Shown piece by piece: positions 13,393-21,501 of a stretch of 30,252 bases of DNA. The notes below the pieces were generated by a model. That model was not told the origin of the DNA. It ran no database searches and saw only the letters and a list, made by a program, of their open reading frames with translations. Both the position numbers and the translations under genes were made by a program. How positions within the stretch are numbered: the first letter of the stretch is position 1; each line of letters starts with the position of its first letter. The DNA comes from Desulfurococcales archaeon. Its GTDB lineage: Archaea > Thermoproteota > Thermoprotei_A > Sulfolobales > NBVN01. The stretch is from contig JALWQN010000149.1 of the NCBI GenBank assembly GCA_027083115.1, positions 5,599 through 35,850 on the forward strand, read 5' to 3'.

Positions 13393-13676
13393 ACAAAGAA
13401 GAACTTATTAAATTAATTAATAAGGCAGTTGATTTTTATAATAAGTACAGATCACCAGAATCTAATGCAAGCTTTATTGGTTTCTTAGGAGGCAAGGAGT
13501 TCTCAATACTTTTTGAAGGGCCGTTCATAGATACTTGCGGAATTAATGATTGGGTAGAGGACTTCAAGTATTTTGCTGAAGACATTGGTTTGATTATAGA
13601 ATTATTAGGGACTGAAGAACCTGAAGGAATTCAGGGGAGAGTTGGTGTCTTCGTTATTAAGAGAACATGTAATTAA
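13389..13676 (+). CDS. small protein of unknown function coupled to superoxide reductase
   Basis: 95 residues, start GTG at 13389 overlapping the superoxide reductase stop (GTGA), so co-translated. Helical first 20 residues, then a strand-rich core (SFIGFLGGKEFSILFEGPF), a conserved-looking DTCGINDWVEDF with one cysteine, and a final strand GVFVIKRTCN. I do not recognise a domain. The coupling suggests a role with superoxide reductase, for example as partner, iron donor or electron-transfer adaptor, but there is no sequence motif for any of these. Its 3' end overlaps the convergent ferritin-VIT gene by 4 nt. Confidence 0.7.
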   Translation: MNKEELIKLINKAVDFYNKYRSPESNASFIGFLGGKEFSILFEGPFIDTCGINDWVEDFKYFAEDIGLIIELLGTEEPEGIQGRVGVFVIKRTCN

Positions 13677-14788
13677 CCTACATTTATTCCAAGGATTAAG
13701 GAAGCAATTAAGCCTATGAGGTAAGTAATTACTGCGGAACCTAATCCAGCCACCACTAGTTCCATTGCCTTTCTCTTAATACTTATGCCTGCAGTTAGTG
13801 CTATGAAGAATCCAGAAACACCTAACATAATTCCTGCTAAAATAAAGGATGTTGGTAAGGATACAGGTATGGCTAGTTTAAGGAAGTAAGGTGTGAGAGG
13901 AATGAAAGCACCTAAAATATAGAAAAGCCCTGTATATAGGCCAGCGACTTTTGGGTTCTCTAGGCTCTCTTCTTTTAAGCCATACTCTTCCTCGCCAATA
14001 ACCTTGCTTAGAAGCTCTGGTTTTTCAGAGGACTCTTCACCAATCTGGTTGCTCAATTTATCGCTAAAACCTTTTCTTTGCATATAATTAGCTACTCTGG
14101 AAGAGAGTAGATGACTTACGTATTTAGCTGAGAGCTTAATTCTTTCGAGGAGTCCTACCCTAACTTCTCTTTGGGCCTTGACGCTTATGTAAGTGCCTAT
14201 ACCCATAGATAGGGACCCACTTATTCCCACAATGGCTCCGCCTAATGCAACATATAGCGGATCACCGTAAGCGCCAGCAAGTCCTGCCGAAACAGAGAGA
14301 ATTTCAACCAAACCGTCATTCATACCTAAGACAGCATCTCTTACGTGATCTATGAAGTCTTTGAATTTCGATTCTTCAGCCATAAATTCTTCTTCATGCA
14401 CTAATTCATCCTCAAGAAGTCTCTTTAAACCTTCCTTTTCATCTTCATTCAGCAGACTAGAGTCAAGCATTCTTGAGTACGTTTTTATGGCTTCCCTCTC
14501 ACCCATCTCCAACAGTTTAAAAGTTAGGCCTAAACCAAGAAGCCTTAAAACTAAAACCTTCATTCTCACGATTATGGTTTTAGGCATTAAATTCTTGACA
14601 TCAATACCTCTCCTCCTGAGGAACTCTGTCCAAAATCTCGCGTGGCTTCCCTCCATTAATGCCATATCTCTAAGTTTACGCGAGAGTTCAGGGTCCCTAA
14701 TTAGTGAAGATAGTTTAGCATAGATTGCCGAGGTCTCCACTTCGTCTTTGAAGGAGTCTTCAGCAATTTTTATGAGATTCAAAGGCAT
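13673..14788 (-). CDS. ferritin-like domain fused to VIT1/CCC1 iron transporter
   Basis: 371 residues from the ATG at 14788. Residues ~1-145 are a rubrerythrin/ferritin-like four-helix domain with two ExxH motifs (Glu47/His50 in MEGSH; Glu129/His132 in DELVHEE) plus Glu18 and Glu98 as expected diiron ligands. Residues ~146-371 are a VIT1/CCC1-family membrane domain with five hydrophobic helices, starting RDAVLGMNDGLVEILSVSAG. The layout matches membrane-bound ferritins of the MbfA type, which oxidise or sense iron and export it. It begins 4 nt after the flavodiiron gene stop and is surely co-transcribed, placing iron export with oxygen reduction. The N-terminal domain has no rubredoxin part. 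Confidence 0.87.
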   Translation of the reverse strand: MPLNLIKIAEDSFKDEVETSAIYAKLSSLIRDPELSRKLRDMALMEGSHARFWTEFLRRRGIDVKNLMPKTIIVRMKVLVLRLLGLGLTFKLLEMGEREAIKTYSRMLDSSLLNEDEKEGLKRLLEDELVHEEEFMAEESKFKDFIDHVRDAVLGMNDGLVEILSVSAGLAGAYGDPLYVALGGAIVGISGSLSMGIGTYISVKAQREVRVGLLERIKLSAKYVSHLLSSRVANYMQRKGFSDKLSNQIGEESSEKPELLSKVIGEEEYGLKEESLENPKVAGLYTGLFYILGAFIPLTPYFLKLAIPVSLPTSFILAGIMLGVSGFFIALTAGISIKRKAMELVVAGLGSAVITYLIGLIASLILGINVG

Positions 14789-14792
14789 CACA

Positions 14793-16007
14793 CTATGAAC
14801 TTAATTCCTTAAGAAGCAGAGATATGCCTCCCTTAATTTTTTCTATGGATGTCTGATCTAGCGTTCCATGAATACTTACAGCTGACACAACCTTAAACCC
14901 TAAATCTTCTAGCTCTGTCCTCAGAGATCTTCCTGCAATATCACCCCATCCATAAGTTGTTATGATCATTACAGGTTTATTCCCTTTCATTTTTTCCTTA
15001 ACTAAAGTCAAAATGTATTTCATGATGGGATATATTCCTGCCTCATAGGTTGCTGTCCCAATAATTATAGCTTCAGAATCATCAAGGTCAGATAATACAT
15101 CTCCCACATTGCTCCTGTATTTATCAGTGAATTTATGGATTACTGGATTAACACCCTGTTTCTTTAATTCGCTGATCGCTTCCTTAATTGCGTTCTCCAC
15201 GTATCCGTACATAGAAGTATAAACTATGGTGACTTTACCTTTAATTGATTCTTGTATGTCCCACCTACTGTATTCCCTAATTATTCTGTTGATTTCTTTT
15301 CTCCACAAGAGCCCGTGGCCTGGAGCTATTATTTTTGGCTGAATGCCTGAATCCCTCAACTTATTTAGGCCTTTTATAACAAAGTCCCTATAATGACCTA
15401 TGACGTTAACCATATATTTCCTCACATAAGGAATGTAATTCCTAACTACTTCTGGGTCCTCGTCAAATATTTCTTTAGGTATTGAGTATCCGCCGAAAAC
15501 ATCACAAGATATAAGAACGCCTGTCTTCTCTAAATAGGTAACGATTGTTTCAGGCCAATGTAGCCAAGGAACATAAACGAACTTCAGTATTTCTTCTCCT
15601 ACACTCATTTCTTCTCCATCCTTAACTGCCCTAAATTTCGGTTCAACACCATGAAGTGCTTTAATAAGTGACTTAGTCATTGGATGACCAATAACTAATG
15701 GCTTATATTTTGTTTCCTTTAGTAGGGATTTAAGTGTCCCTGTATGATCAGGCTCGGCATGATTGATGACTACATATTTAATATTATCTAAATCCGTTAT
15801 GGTAGATAGCTCATTCAAGAATTCCTCAGTAAAATCAGCTTTCCATCCATCAAACAGCACACAACCGTTTTCTGTTTTAAGTAGGTAGGCATTATATGCT
15901 ATTCCTTCAGGTATTTTCCATATTCCTTCAAAGTACTTAGTGATGTGGTCATCTACTCTAAGAAGAAATAGGTTATTATGAACTTCCTTAACATAAATGG
16001 AAGGCAC
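14793..16007 (-). CDS. fprA: flavodiiron protein (A-type oxygen/NO reductase)
   Basis: 404 residues, the core two-domain length. The metallo-beta-lactamase-like diiron domain (1-250) shows His83, Glu85, Asp87 and His88 (NHAEPDHTG), His150 (LHWPET), Asp169 and His231 (APGHG). The flavodoxin domain (258-404) has the FMN loop TSMYGYVENAI and GTATYEAG. It reduces O2 to water or NO to N2O in the cytoplasm; the electron donor (F420H2, rubredoxin or NADH partner) is not visible here. GTG start at 16007 has GGTGA 6 nt upstream. First gene of a two-gene operon with the ferritin-VIT fusion, opposite the superoxide reductase pair: a compact oxygen-defence island. Confidence 0.92.
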   Translation of the reverse strand: MPSIYVKEVHNNLFLLRVDDHITKYFEGIWKIPEGIAYNAYLLKTENGCVLFDGWKADFTEEFLNELSTITDLDNIKYVVINHAEPDHTGTLKSLLKETKYKPLVIGHPMTKSLIKALHGVEPKFRAVKDGEEMSVGEEILKFVYVPWLHWPETIVTYLEKTGVLISCDVFGGYSIPKEIFDEDPEVVRNYIPYVRKYMVNVIGHYRDFVIKGLNKLRDSGIQPKIIAPGHGLLWRKEINRIIREYSRWDIQESIKGKVTIVYTSMYGYVENAIKEAISELKKQGVNPVIHKFTDKYRSNVGDVLSDLDDSEAIIIGTATYEAGIYPIMKYILTLVKEKMKGNKPVMIITTYGWGDIAGRSLRTELEDLGFKVVSAVSIHGTLDQTSIEKIKGGISLLLKELSS

Positions 16008-16034
16008 CTTATTTCACCAACCATTACTTTGTAA

Positions 16035-16069
16035 TAGAAATTTAAGCTTAGCTTAAATTAATTTCTAAC
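16035..16069 (-). promoter_or_regulatory. inverted repeat over the flavodiiron operon promoter
   Basis: AATTTAAGC (16039-16047), TTA, GCTTAAATT (16051-16059): a perfect 9-bp inverted repeat, with flanking TAGA and TCTA able to extend it after a small bulge. On the minus strand the TTAAATTT within it lies about 36 nt before the GTG start, the place for the TATA box of the operon. A repressor bound here would block TBP. Confidence 0.55.
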
Positions 16070-16128
16070 TTCCTAATAAAAAATATAAATTATTTAGTTA
16101 AGTAAGTAATGCTTTGCTTTCAGTATAT

Positions 16129-16138
16129 AAAAAAGAAA
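16129..16138 (-). terminator. T-rich transcription end after the pilin-like gene
   Basis: Immediately after the TAA stop at 16140 the minus strand reads TTTCTTTTTT. Archaeal RNA polymerase terminates at such T-runs without a hairpin. Confidence 0.5.
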
Positions 16139-16139
16139 C

Positions 16140-17276
16140 TTATGAATAGGAAACTACTTTCAGGCTTTGGAAATAGTAATTTATGTATTGCTTAAAAGCT
16201 AGTTCACAACCAACGATAATATAGCCTGAGTAGGGTGATGAACTTAAATCAATATTTACCGTAGTAGTATAGTTGAACGTTACGGGAGTTCCTATACCTG
16301 CACTTGTTTCAATAGGTGCTATTAAGCGTCTTTCGACAGGGACTATGGGAATTATTCCTGAAGTAGCTATATAAGTAACTGGGTTTATGGGGAAATCAAT
16401 CCTAAATGAGTCAGGTATCACGTAGTACGCTATTATAGCAACGTACTTGCTTGCTTCTATGCCTCTGATTACTTTACCGCTAATACTTATTTTCAGTGTT
16501 ATGTTCTTTAAGCCTTGATAATGAATGAATTGCCCTATAAAAGCAGTTGTGCTCTCACTTGAGCTTATTTTTCCGGAAACATTTAACGATGACGAATTAA
16601 TTAATTCGCTAGTAACACTAAAGTAAGTATTGACGTCTTCGTTAGGCGCTAAATCGACAGCATGCGTCTGGTCTATACCGTAACTCAGTGTAAAGAACCA
16701 TTTAGGATGAATCACTCTTCCGGCCCCATAAGCTTTAGGCCCATCCTTTAGTGTGAGATAACTTGTCGGGAGGTAGATTGTTCCTGTAGCGAAAGCCAAG
16801 AGCTTAGCAGCTCTTAAGTCTCCAGTAAGTTCATTAATCTTTGTTGTATTAATTATGGTGCTGGAGTTAGTTAAATCATCGATACTTAAATTAAGTATTT
16901 TCCCGCTGTCAAAAACCAGAATGAGTGATGAATTTATGGCATTAATTGATCCTAAATCAACAAGTTTTGTTAAGGATGTACTTACTAAGTTATTAAAGGC
17001 CCGTAACTTAAATAATCCACTCTTGTTTTCTAAATAAACTCCAATAACCTTGATTGGCAATTCTGACTTTGCATAAATGTTTCCTCCCTCATATTTTATG
17101 TCAACCCTTACGGACCTAAGCTGAATATCTTTCAAAACCTTCTGATAATTTAAGTAGGCGGTTTTTGAGGACTTACTAGTTAAATTCGATATTGCAAGTA
17201 ATGAATTTAGCACTACTGCCAGCAGGATTAGTGTTGCTATGAGTGCACTATTTCCTTTCACTTCAGTTACCCACAC
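16140..17276 (-). CDS. pilin-like surface protein of unknown function
   Basis: 378 residues. The N-terminus has a class III (prepilin-type) pattern: a short basic leader ending EVKG, then a 20-residue hydrophobic helix (NSALIATLILLAVVLNSL), as in archaeal type IV pilins and pilin-like surface proteins cut by PibD-type peptidase after the Gly. The remainder is Ser/Thr/Asn-rich and strand-rich, with many NxS/T sites, as expected outside the cell. No cysteines, no catalytic motif and no neighbouring secretion ATPase. At 378 residues it is much longer than ordinary pilins. GTG at 17276 gives the longest form; a GTG five codons later would give an even shorter leader. Function unknown. Confidence 0.65.
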   Translation of the reverse strand: MWVTEVKGNSALIATLILLAVVLNSLLAISNLTSKSSKTAYLNYQKVLKDIQLRSVRVDIKYEGGNIYAKSELPIKVIGVYLENKSGLFKLRAFNNLVSTSLTKLVDLGSINAINSSLILVFDSGKILNLSIDDLTNSSTIINTTKINELTGDLRAAKLLAFATGTIYLPTSYLTLKDGPKAYGAGRVIHPKWFFTLSYGIDQTHAVDLAPNEDVNTYFSVTSELINSSSLNVSGKISSSESTTAFIGQFIHYQGLKNITLKISISGKVIRGIEASKYVAIIAYYVIPDSFRIDFPINPVTYIATSGIIPIVPVERRLIAPIETSAGIGTPVTFNYTTTVNIDLSSSPYSGYIIVGCELAFKQYINYYFQSLKVVSYS

Positions 17277-17340
17277 TCTATTAGCTTGAAAAAAGGTTTC
17301 AGCATTTCGTTCTAAAGAATTATCTATATCTTTCTGTCTC

Positions 17341-17350
17341 TATAATATAA
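17341..17350 (+). promoter_or_regulatory. TATA box of the histidinol-phosphate aminotransferase-like gene
   Basis: TATAATATAA is about 24-26 nt from the ATG at 17368, the geometry of a leaderless archaeal transcript. This is why the ATG is preferred over the upstream GTG at 17356. Confidence 0.6.
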
Positions 17351-17367
17351 GTGAAGTGGGTGGGGAA

Positions 17368-18345
17368 ATGATAATCTTAAGCAGAAACGAATGTCCTTTT
17401 CCTCCTTCAAATACTGTTTTACCCAAAATTAAGAAGTATGTTATTTCCTTAAACCGTTATGAAGTTCCCGAACTATCCGAATCCTTGATCACTAAGCTCT
17501 CAGATTATGTAGGTATCAGCGAAGGATATGTTCACTTAGTTCCCGGCTCTGAAGCTTTTTTTGTTTACTTACGTGAGTACATGTTAATGGAGCACCTGCA
17601 TTTTGTTTTTTCTTCTCCCACATTCGTTCCTGCTCAGGAAGACTTAAGTGTGGTTGGGATTAAGACTTATGACATACCCTTAACTAAATGCTTTAAGCTC
17701 GATTATGCAAGGCTAAAATCATTCGGCGATAAGAAAAAGGTTCTTTACATCATTAATCCCAATAACCCGACAGGTAATAAAGTGATTGGGTGCAAATTAA
17801 TTCCCAGGCTCCTTCAGCATTATAAATTAGTGGTTCTTGATGAGGCTTACTACGAGTTTTCATCATTAACTTGTAAAAACTTAGTTCATGAGTACCCTAA
17901 CATAATAATTCTAAGGACTTTCTCGAAGGCGTTTTGTTTGGCAGGTGCCAGAATAGGCTACTTTTTAGCTGAGCCGGAGTTAACTAAAGCAGTAATGAGG
18001 ACAGCTAGAAAATATGACATATCTATTCTCTCGTTGTCTGCAGCATTGGGAGCTCTCGAAAGCATCGATTATATGAACCACGTTGTAGAAAAAATAAAGA
18101 GAATAAAGGAATATGTGGTGGAGGCAATCTCGAGAATAAGTGACATTCAGGTATTAGACACTTTATGTAATTTCATACTTATCAAGAAAGAAGGCTACTC
18201 ATCAACTAGGCTAAGCAACGAACTTCTTAAACACGGGATTATGGTTAAGCCCTTGCAAGGGAGGCTTAACGAATATGTTCGTGTGTCAATAGGTACAGAA
18301 AAAGAAATGAGGGAGTTTTTATCGGCTATTAAAAAGATCCGTTAA
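17368..18345 (+). CDS. PLP-dependent aminotransferase, histidinol-phosphate/CobD-like
   Basis: 325 residues, class I/II fold type I aminotransferase of the HisC subgroup, slightly shorter than typical HisC (about 350). Visible features: NPNNPTGN (130-137) contacting the cofactor, DEAYYEF with Asp158 and Tyr161, and the Schiff-base Lys187 in RTFSKAFCLAGARIGY. The C-terminal Arg in YVRVSIGT would bind the substrate carboxylate. Candidates are histidinol-phosphate aminotransferase or the cobalamin enzyme CobD (threonine-phosphate decarboxylase). No his or cob genes are adjacent, though a BtuFCD-like importer lies 9 kb away. Start chosen by the TATA-to-ATG distance (leaderless). Confidence 0.8.
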   Translation: MIILSRNECPFPPSNTVLPKIKKYVISLNRYEVPELSESLITKLSDYVGISEGYVHLVPGSEAFFVYLREYMLMEHLHFVFSSPTFVPAQEDLSVVGIKTYDIPLTKCFKLDYARLKSFGDKKKVLYIINPNNPTGNKVIGCKLIPRLLQHYKLVVLDEAYYEFSSLTCKNLVHEYPNIIILRTFSKAFCLAGARIGYFLAEPELTKAVMRTARKYDISILSLSAALGALESIDYMNHVVEKIKRIKEYVVEAISRISDIQVLDTLCNFILIKKEGYSSTRLSNELLKHGIMVKPLQGRLNEYVRVSIGTEKEMREFLSAIKKIR

Positions 18346-18353
18346 TCAGCCTT

Positions 18354-18998
18354 TTACAGGCTCTTATAGATTAGTTTACCAAAGCCTTTCTCAGTTGCTG
18401 ACTGGTCATATATTTCCTTAATTATGAACTCATAGGCCGGGTAATTACTTCTAGATCTATCAACTATATGGAAAAGGTCGTGAAGAGTGTTCAGGTACTC
18501 AAACAAATCTCCTTTCTCATGGATCTTAACATCACACCTCACCTCGTAGGAGGTTACTGGTGGCGTATAGAAAAGCAGGGTTGCCTTATTGTTACTCTTA
18601 ATATTTATCCATGAGTGATTAAACCCCATCTCTAAACCACCTAACCTACTAAAATCAATGTTCCCTTCATTATAGACCTCCTTAAGGATTATACCCACAG
18701 TGTTAACAGGTTTCCCTTCTTTTTCCTTTTTAGCTGTTTCCCTTAATACAGCTAGAACAGCCTTAAGGTTTTCCTTCTTAGGTACAAAACCAAGCATCTT
18801 CACGGAACCACTAAGGCCTGCTGGCCCTGAAGTAATCACTACAGGTGTTGCTCTAGTGAATTCTAAGAACACATCTTTCTCCCTTAGTTCACCTTTAACC
18901 ATTTTCTCTACCGCGTTTCTTCTTTTAGTAAAAATATAATCAATAAATTCCTGTGGGATCTCACTCACTTTTAGCACCTGATTTATTGATTCAGTCAA
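18354..18998 (-). CDS. conserved-looking protein of unknown function
   Basis: 214 residues, mixed alpha/beta, no signal peptide or membrane segment. A Gly-rich strand region (VVITSGPAGLSGSVKMLGFV, residues ~53-72) and a strand/loop LLFYTPPVTSYEVRCDVKIHE (~142-162), followed by LHDLFHIVDRS. The second part slightly recalls small flavin-binding split-barrel proteins, but I cannot make this assignment firm. The TTG start at 18998 is the longest; a downstream GTG at 18977 is possible. It is divergent from the DUF2299-like gene, and one AT-rich block (about 19014-19025) can serve as TATA box in both directions. Confidence 0.6.
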   Translation of the reverse strand: MTESINQVLKVSEIPQEFIDYIFTKRRNAVEKMVKGELREKDVFLEFTRATPVVITSGPAGLSGSVKMLGFVPKKENLKAVLAVLRETAKKEKEGKPVNTVGIILKEVYNEGNIDFSRLGGLEMGFNHSWINIKSNNKATLLFYTPPVTSYEVRCDVKIHEKGDLFEYLNTLHDLFHIVDRSRSNYPAYEFIIKEIYDQSATEKGFGKLIYKSL

Positions 18999-19013
18999 TA
19001 TTTAATACTCGAA

Positions 19014-19025
19014 TACTATTTATTA
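19014..19025. promoter_or_regulatory. shared TATA region between divergent genes
   Basis: TATTTATTAAAG on the plus strand reads CTTTAATAAATA on the minus strand. Its centre is about 26 nt from the ATG at 19047 (leaderless) and about the same from the TTG at 18998, so it may set both transcripts. Confidence 0.45.
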
Positions 19026-19046
19026 AAGAAAGCAGTGGTGTTAGCT

Positions 19047-19562
19047 ATGCCCGAAGTTAAGGAACTGATTACTAGTTGGTTGATTGAAGAGGGTTTTGAA
19101 GTAAAGAAACTGCCGGCATCACCTCAAGTACGTTTTACTTGGGGTTTGGATATATATACTCCTCCACCCCTACGTGTAAATATAAAGGTATTTAAGCCTG
19201 AAGAAAGGCAAGACAGAGTGATCATACTGTTAGGAGTGGGCGTTTCTCCAGAGCATCAACAAGCTCTTGCTAAGCTCAAGCCTGAGGAAAGGCTTAAGTT
19301 TTCTTCAAGGCTTCTCTCAAGGCTAATCACGGCCTGCAATATTTGTAGCGTAGCGATCCAACCTAATCCTGTGGATCTTAAGGGTGTAAGTGTTGCAATG
19401 ACTTTCTTTGATAGTGAAGTAAATGACAATTTCAAGCCAAGACTCCTTAATATGTTGATGATGATGGTTAATTCCTTTCTACTTATTGTGTCTACATTCA
19501 ATGAGGCCTTCCCTGTAGTTTCGGGAAGAGCAGGAGAGAAATCAACCACTACAAGAATGTAA
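19047..19562 (+). CDS. DUF2299-like archaeal protein
   Basis: 171 residues. The opening (VKELITSWLIEEGFEVKKLP), the central strand pair with LRVNIKVFKPEE and VIILLGVGVSPEHQQALAKL, and the following helix correspond to the archaeal DUF2299 family as I remember it; its function is unknown. The ~40 C-terminal residues are methionine- and serine-rich and end in a basic, flexible tail. ATG at 19047 is preferred over the tandem GTGs at 19035: GGTG lies 6 nt upstream and the TATA region is ~26 nt away. It converges on the PEP carboxykinase gene. Confidence 0.6.
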   Translation: MPEVKELITSWLIEEGFEVKKLPASPQVRFTWGLDIYTPPPLRVNIKVFKPEERQDRVIILLGVGVSPEHQQALAKLKPEERLKFSSRLLSRLITACNICSVAIQPNPVDLKGVSVAMTFFDSEVNDNFKPRLLNMLMMMVNSFLLIVSTFNEAFPVVSGRAGEKSTTTRM

Positions 19563-19599
19563 TGAATTAGTTTTCGGCTTAGTAAAAAATTTAAGTTAA

Positions 19600-21393
19600 T
19601 TACTCCTCGAAATCCATTGCATTATATATTTCCTTAGGTAAGTTAGGGCAGTTCTTATCCAGCCAGTACTTGCTTTCCTCAATCTGGGCCTTAAGCAGCC
19701 TCTTAAATTCATCCATACTTAAGTAGGTTGTTGGGTCCAGCTTCTTTAGTCGTTCTTGAGTTATTCCAGGCACTTCTTTAGGTACCAGAACTTTCTTTCC
19801 CCATACAGGATGAGGTTTGTACCTTACCGCCCCCCTCGTGGCTTGAAGAATGAATAACTCGGTTTCTTCAATAGTTGGTCTCTCACCACCAACTGCTTTA
19901 GGTCTGCCTTCCTTAAGGACCAATACTGGTTCAGGAGCTTCTATCACTTTACTACCTAATTTCTTCTCAGTCCAGTTATACTCAGCTATTATTCTCCCAG
20001 TAGTATTAAACATATATACTTCAATAGGGTCTCCTTTCTCAATTCTTTTCCTTAGGAAGTTATAAAACCTCACCACATGCTCTGTGCTGGATACACCCAT
20101 CGTGAAGGGTAGCGCGAATCTAGCCACAAACCTTAATCTCCCAACAACTTCTTTGGCTTGAGCTGGATGACCTATAGTTCTTCCATCAGCTAAAGCCTTA
20201 GCGGCAAGAGCCGGGTCAGCAATCTTCACCCAGGCCCACTCAGTAAAGTAGCCAGGGCTTAAGAATATGGCCGTGTTGAGGGGACCGCTAGATTCGACAT
20301 CACCATCGAAGTAACCAGTGTCTTCAAGCCTCAGAACAGATCTGGCGTTCTTGTTTGGTGCACCAAAATACTGGAAAAGCTCTCCTTTAAAGGAAGGATA
20401 TCCCTTTTCATCAAACTCTGTATTTTCATGCATTGCATGCGGGCTATTTGCTGCTCTCCAAATAGCTACTTGCTCAGGAGTTAGATCCTCGGTTTTAGTC
20501 CAACTGCCAGCTTCTGAACCAATTACCCTATCCTCAAATATACCAACAATATCGTCATTCTTTATTGTTTGGTCCTTTACGTACTCAAGAGGATTAATTC
20601 CGAACGTTTCCACGTATTTCTTGGCGTTCTCTTCCGTCCATACATAAAGGCCGTGCGTTGATTTACCTGTTCCTGTAAGGCCCCAAACAGCCATAATTAC
20701 TCTTTTCCATTTATCATCTACAGTCTTTACCGTGAACTCCCTTAAGGCGGCATGCTCTCCAGTACCACCACGCTTATACACATGGTAAATCCAGTGAGTT
20801 AAGACAGCTTTCTTCACTTCACCCTGGTAGGAGGACATAGTAACTATAGTAAAGTTATGGTGGGGAAACCTCATAACCATCAAAGGCTTGTTTTTCCCAG
20901 GAATGTTGGGGTTTCCTAGGTAGTGGGGAATAACAAATACCTCAATATCAGGTTCTTCGTCTGGTGGTGCAGGAAACACTAATGCCTTCCATCGAAGGGC
21001 CAAGTCCGGGAACTGAGGATCAACGTATACTGTAGCATGCATCTGTGCTTTAGTGCCTGGCTTACCAGCATAACCATCAACCTTAATTATTGGTCCTTGA
21101 GCGAGAATATGCTCTAGAACCCTCAACATCAGAAGTTTATGTTCATACTTGATTTGTTCTTCACTCTCGATAACAACAGTGTTTGCTGCTGACCTACTCC
21201 AGATATTTGATGCCCAGTTCCAAGAGCCATTCTTGTACTGCATACCGTACATCTTAGCTCTTTCTAAAAGATCTGGGGGATTATCCCTTATTGCAATTAG
21301 GCCTGCACTTTTTTTTAACTCAATGATTTTTTTGAATGCTTCCTTAAATTTCTCAGGAGTTATTTCCTCCGCTGGAGGTATTACTTGTTTCAC
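19600..21393 (-). CDS. pckA: divergent ATP-type phosphoenolpyruvate carboxykinase
   Basis: 597 residues; interconverts oxaloacetate + ATP and PEP + CO2 + ADP. P-loop GLTGTGKST (238-246) matches the kinase-1a motif of ATP-dependent PEPCK. NDD (Asp280-281) replaces the DDEHGW kinase-2 motif, EAGSWTKTEDLTPEQ (294-308) stands where EGGCYAKT-L is normal, GEVKK (191-195) matches the metal-binding GE-KKG segment, and NARSVLRLED has the active-site Arg351. The protein is about 60 residues longer than the ~530-540 residue bacterial enzymes and clearly divergent. Crenarchaea are better known for GTP-type PEPCK, so this form is notable. GTG start at 21393; ATAAATAAA upstream fits the TATA position. Confidence 0.85.
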   Translation of the reverse strand: MKQVIPPAEEITPEKFKEAFKKIIELKKSAGLIAIRDNPPDLLERAKMYGMQYKNGSWNWASNIWSRSAANTVVIESEEQIKYEHKLLMLRVLEHILAQGPIIKVDGYAGKPGTKAQMHATVYVDPQFPDLALRWKALVFPAPPDEEPDIEVFVIPHYLGNPNIPGKNKPLMVMRFPHHNFTIVTMSSYQGEVKKAVLTHWIYHVYKRGGTGEHAALREFTVKTVDDKWKRVIMAVWGLTGTGKSTHGLYVWTEENAKKYVETFGINPLEYVKDQTIKNDDIVGIFEDRVIGSEAGSWTKTEDLTPEQVAIWRAANSPHAMHENTEFDEKGYPSFKGELFQYFGAPNKNARSVLRLEDTGYFDGDVESSGPLNTAIFLSPGYFTEWAWVKIADPALAAKALADGRTIGHPAQAKEVVGRLRFVARFALPFTMGVSSTEHVVRFYNFLRKRIEKGDPIEVYMFNTTGRIIAEYNWTEKKLGSKVIEAPEPVLVLKEGRPKAVGGERPTIEETELFILQATRGAVRYKPHPVWGKKVLVPKEVPGITQERLKKLDPTTYLSMDEFKRLLKAQIEESKYWLDKNCPNLPKEIYNAMDFEE

Positions 21394-21501
21394 ATTTGCT
21401 CACGGGTAGAACTAGCTATTGCTCGAATTTATTTATTTCGGTTATTATAGTAGCGTTAAAGATATTTTAGGGGTAGCTACACATTATCGAGTTGGTTGCT
21501 G

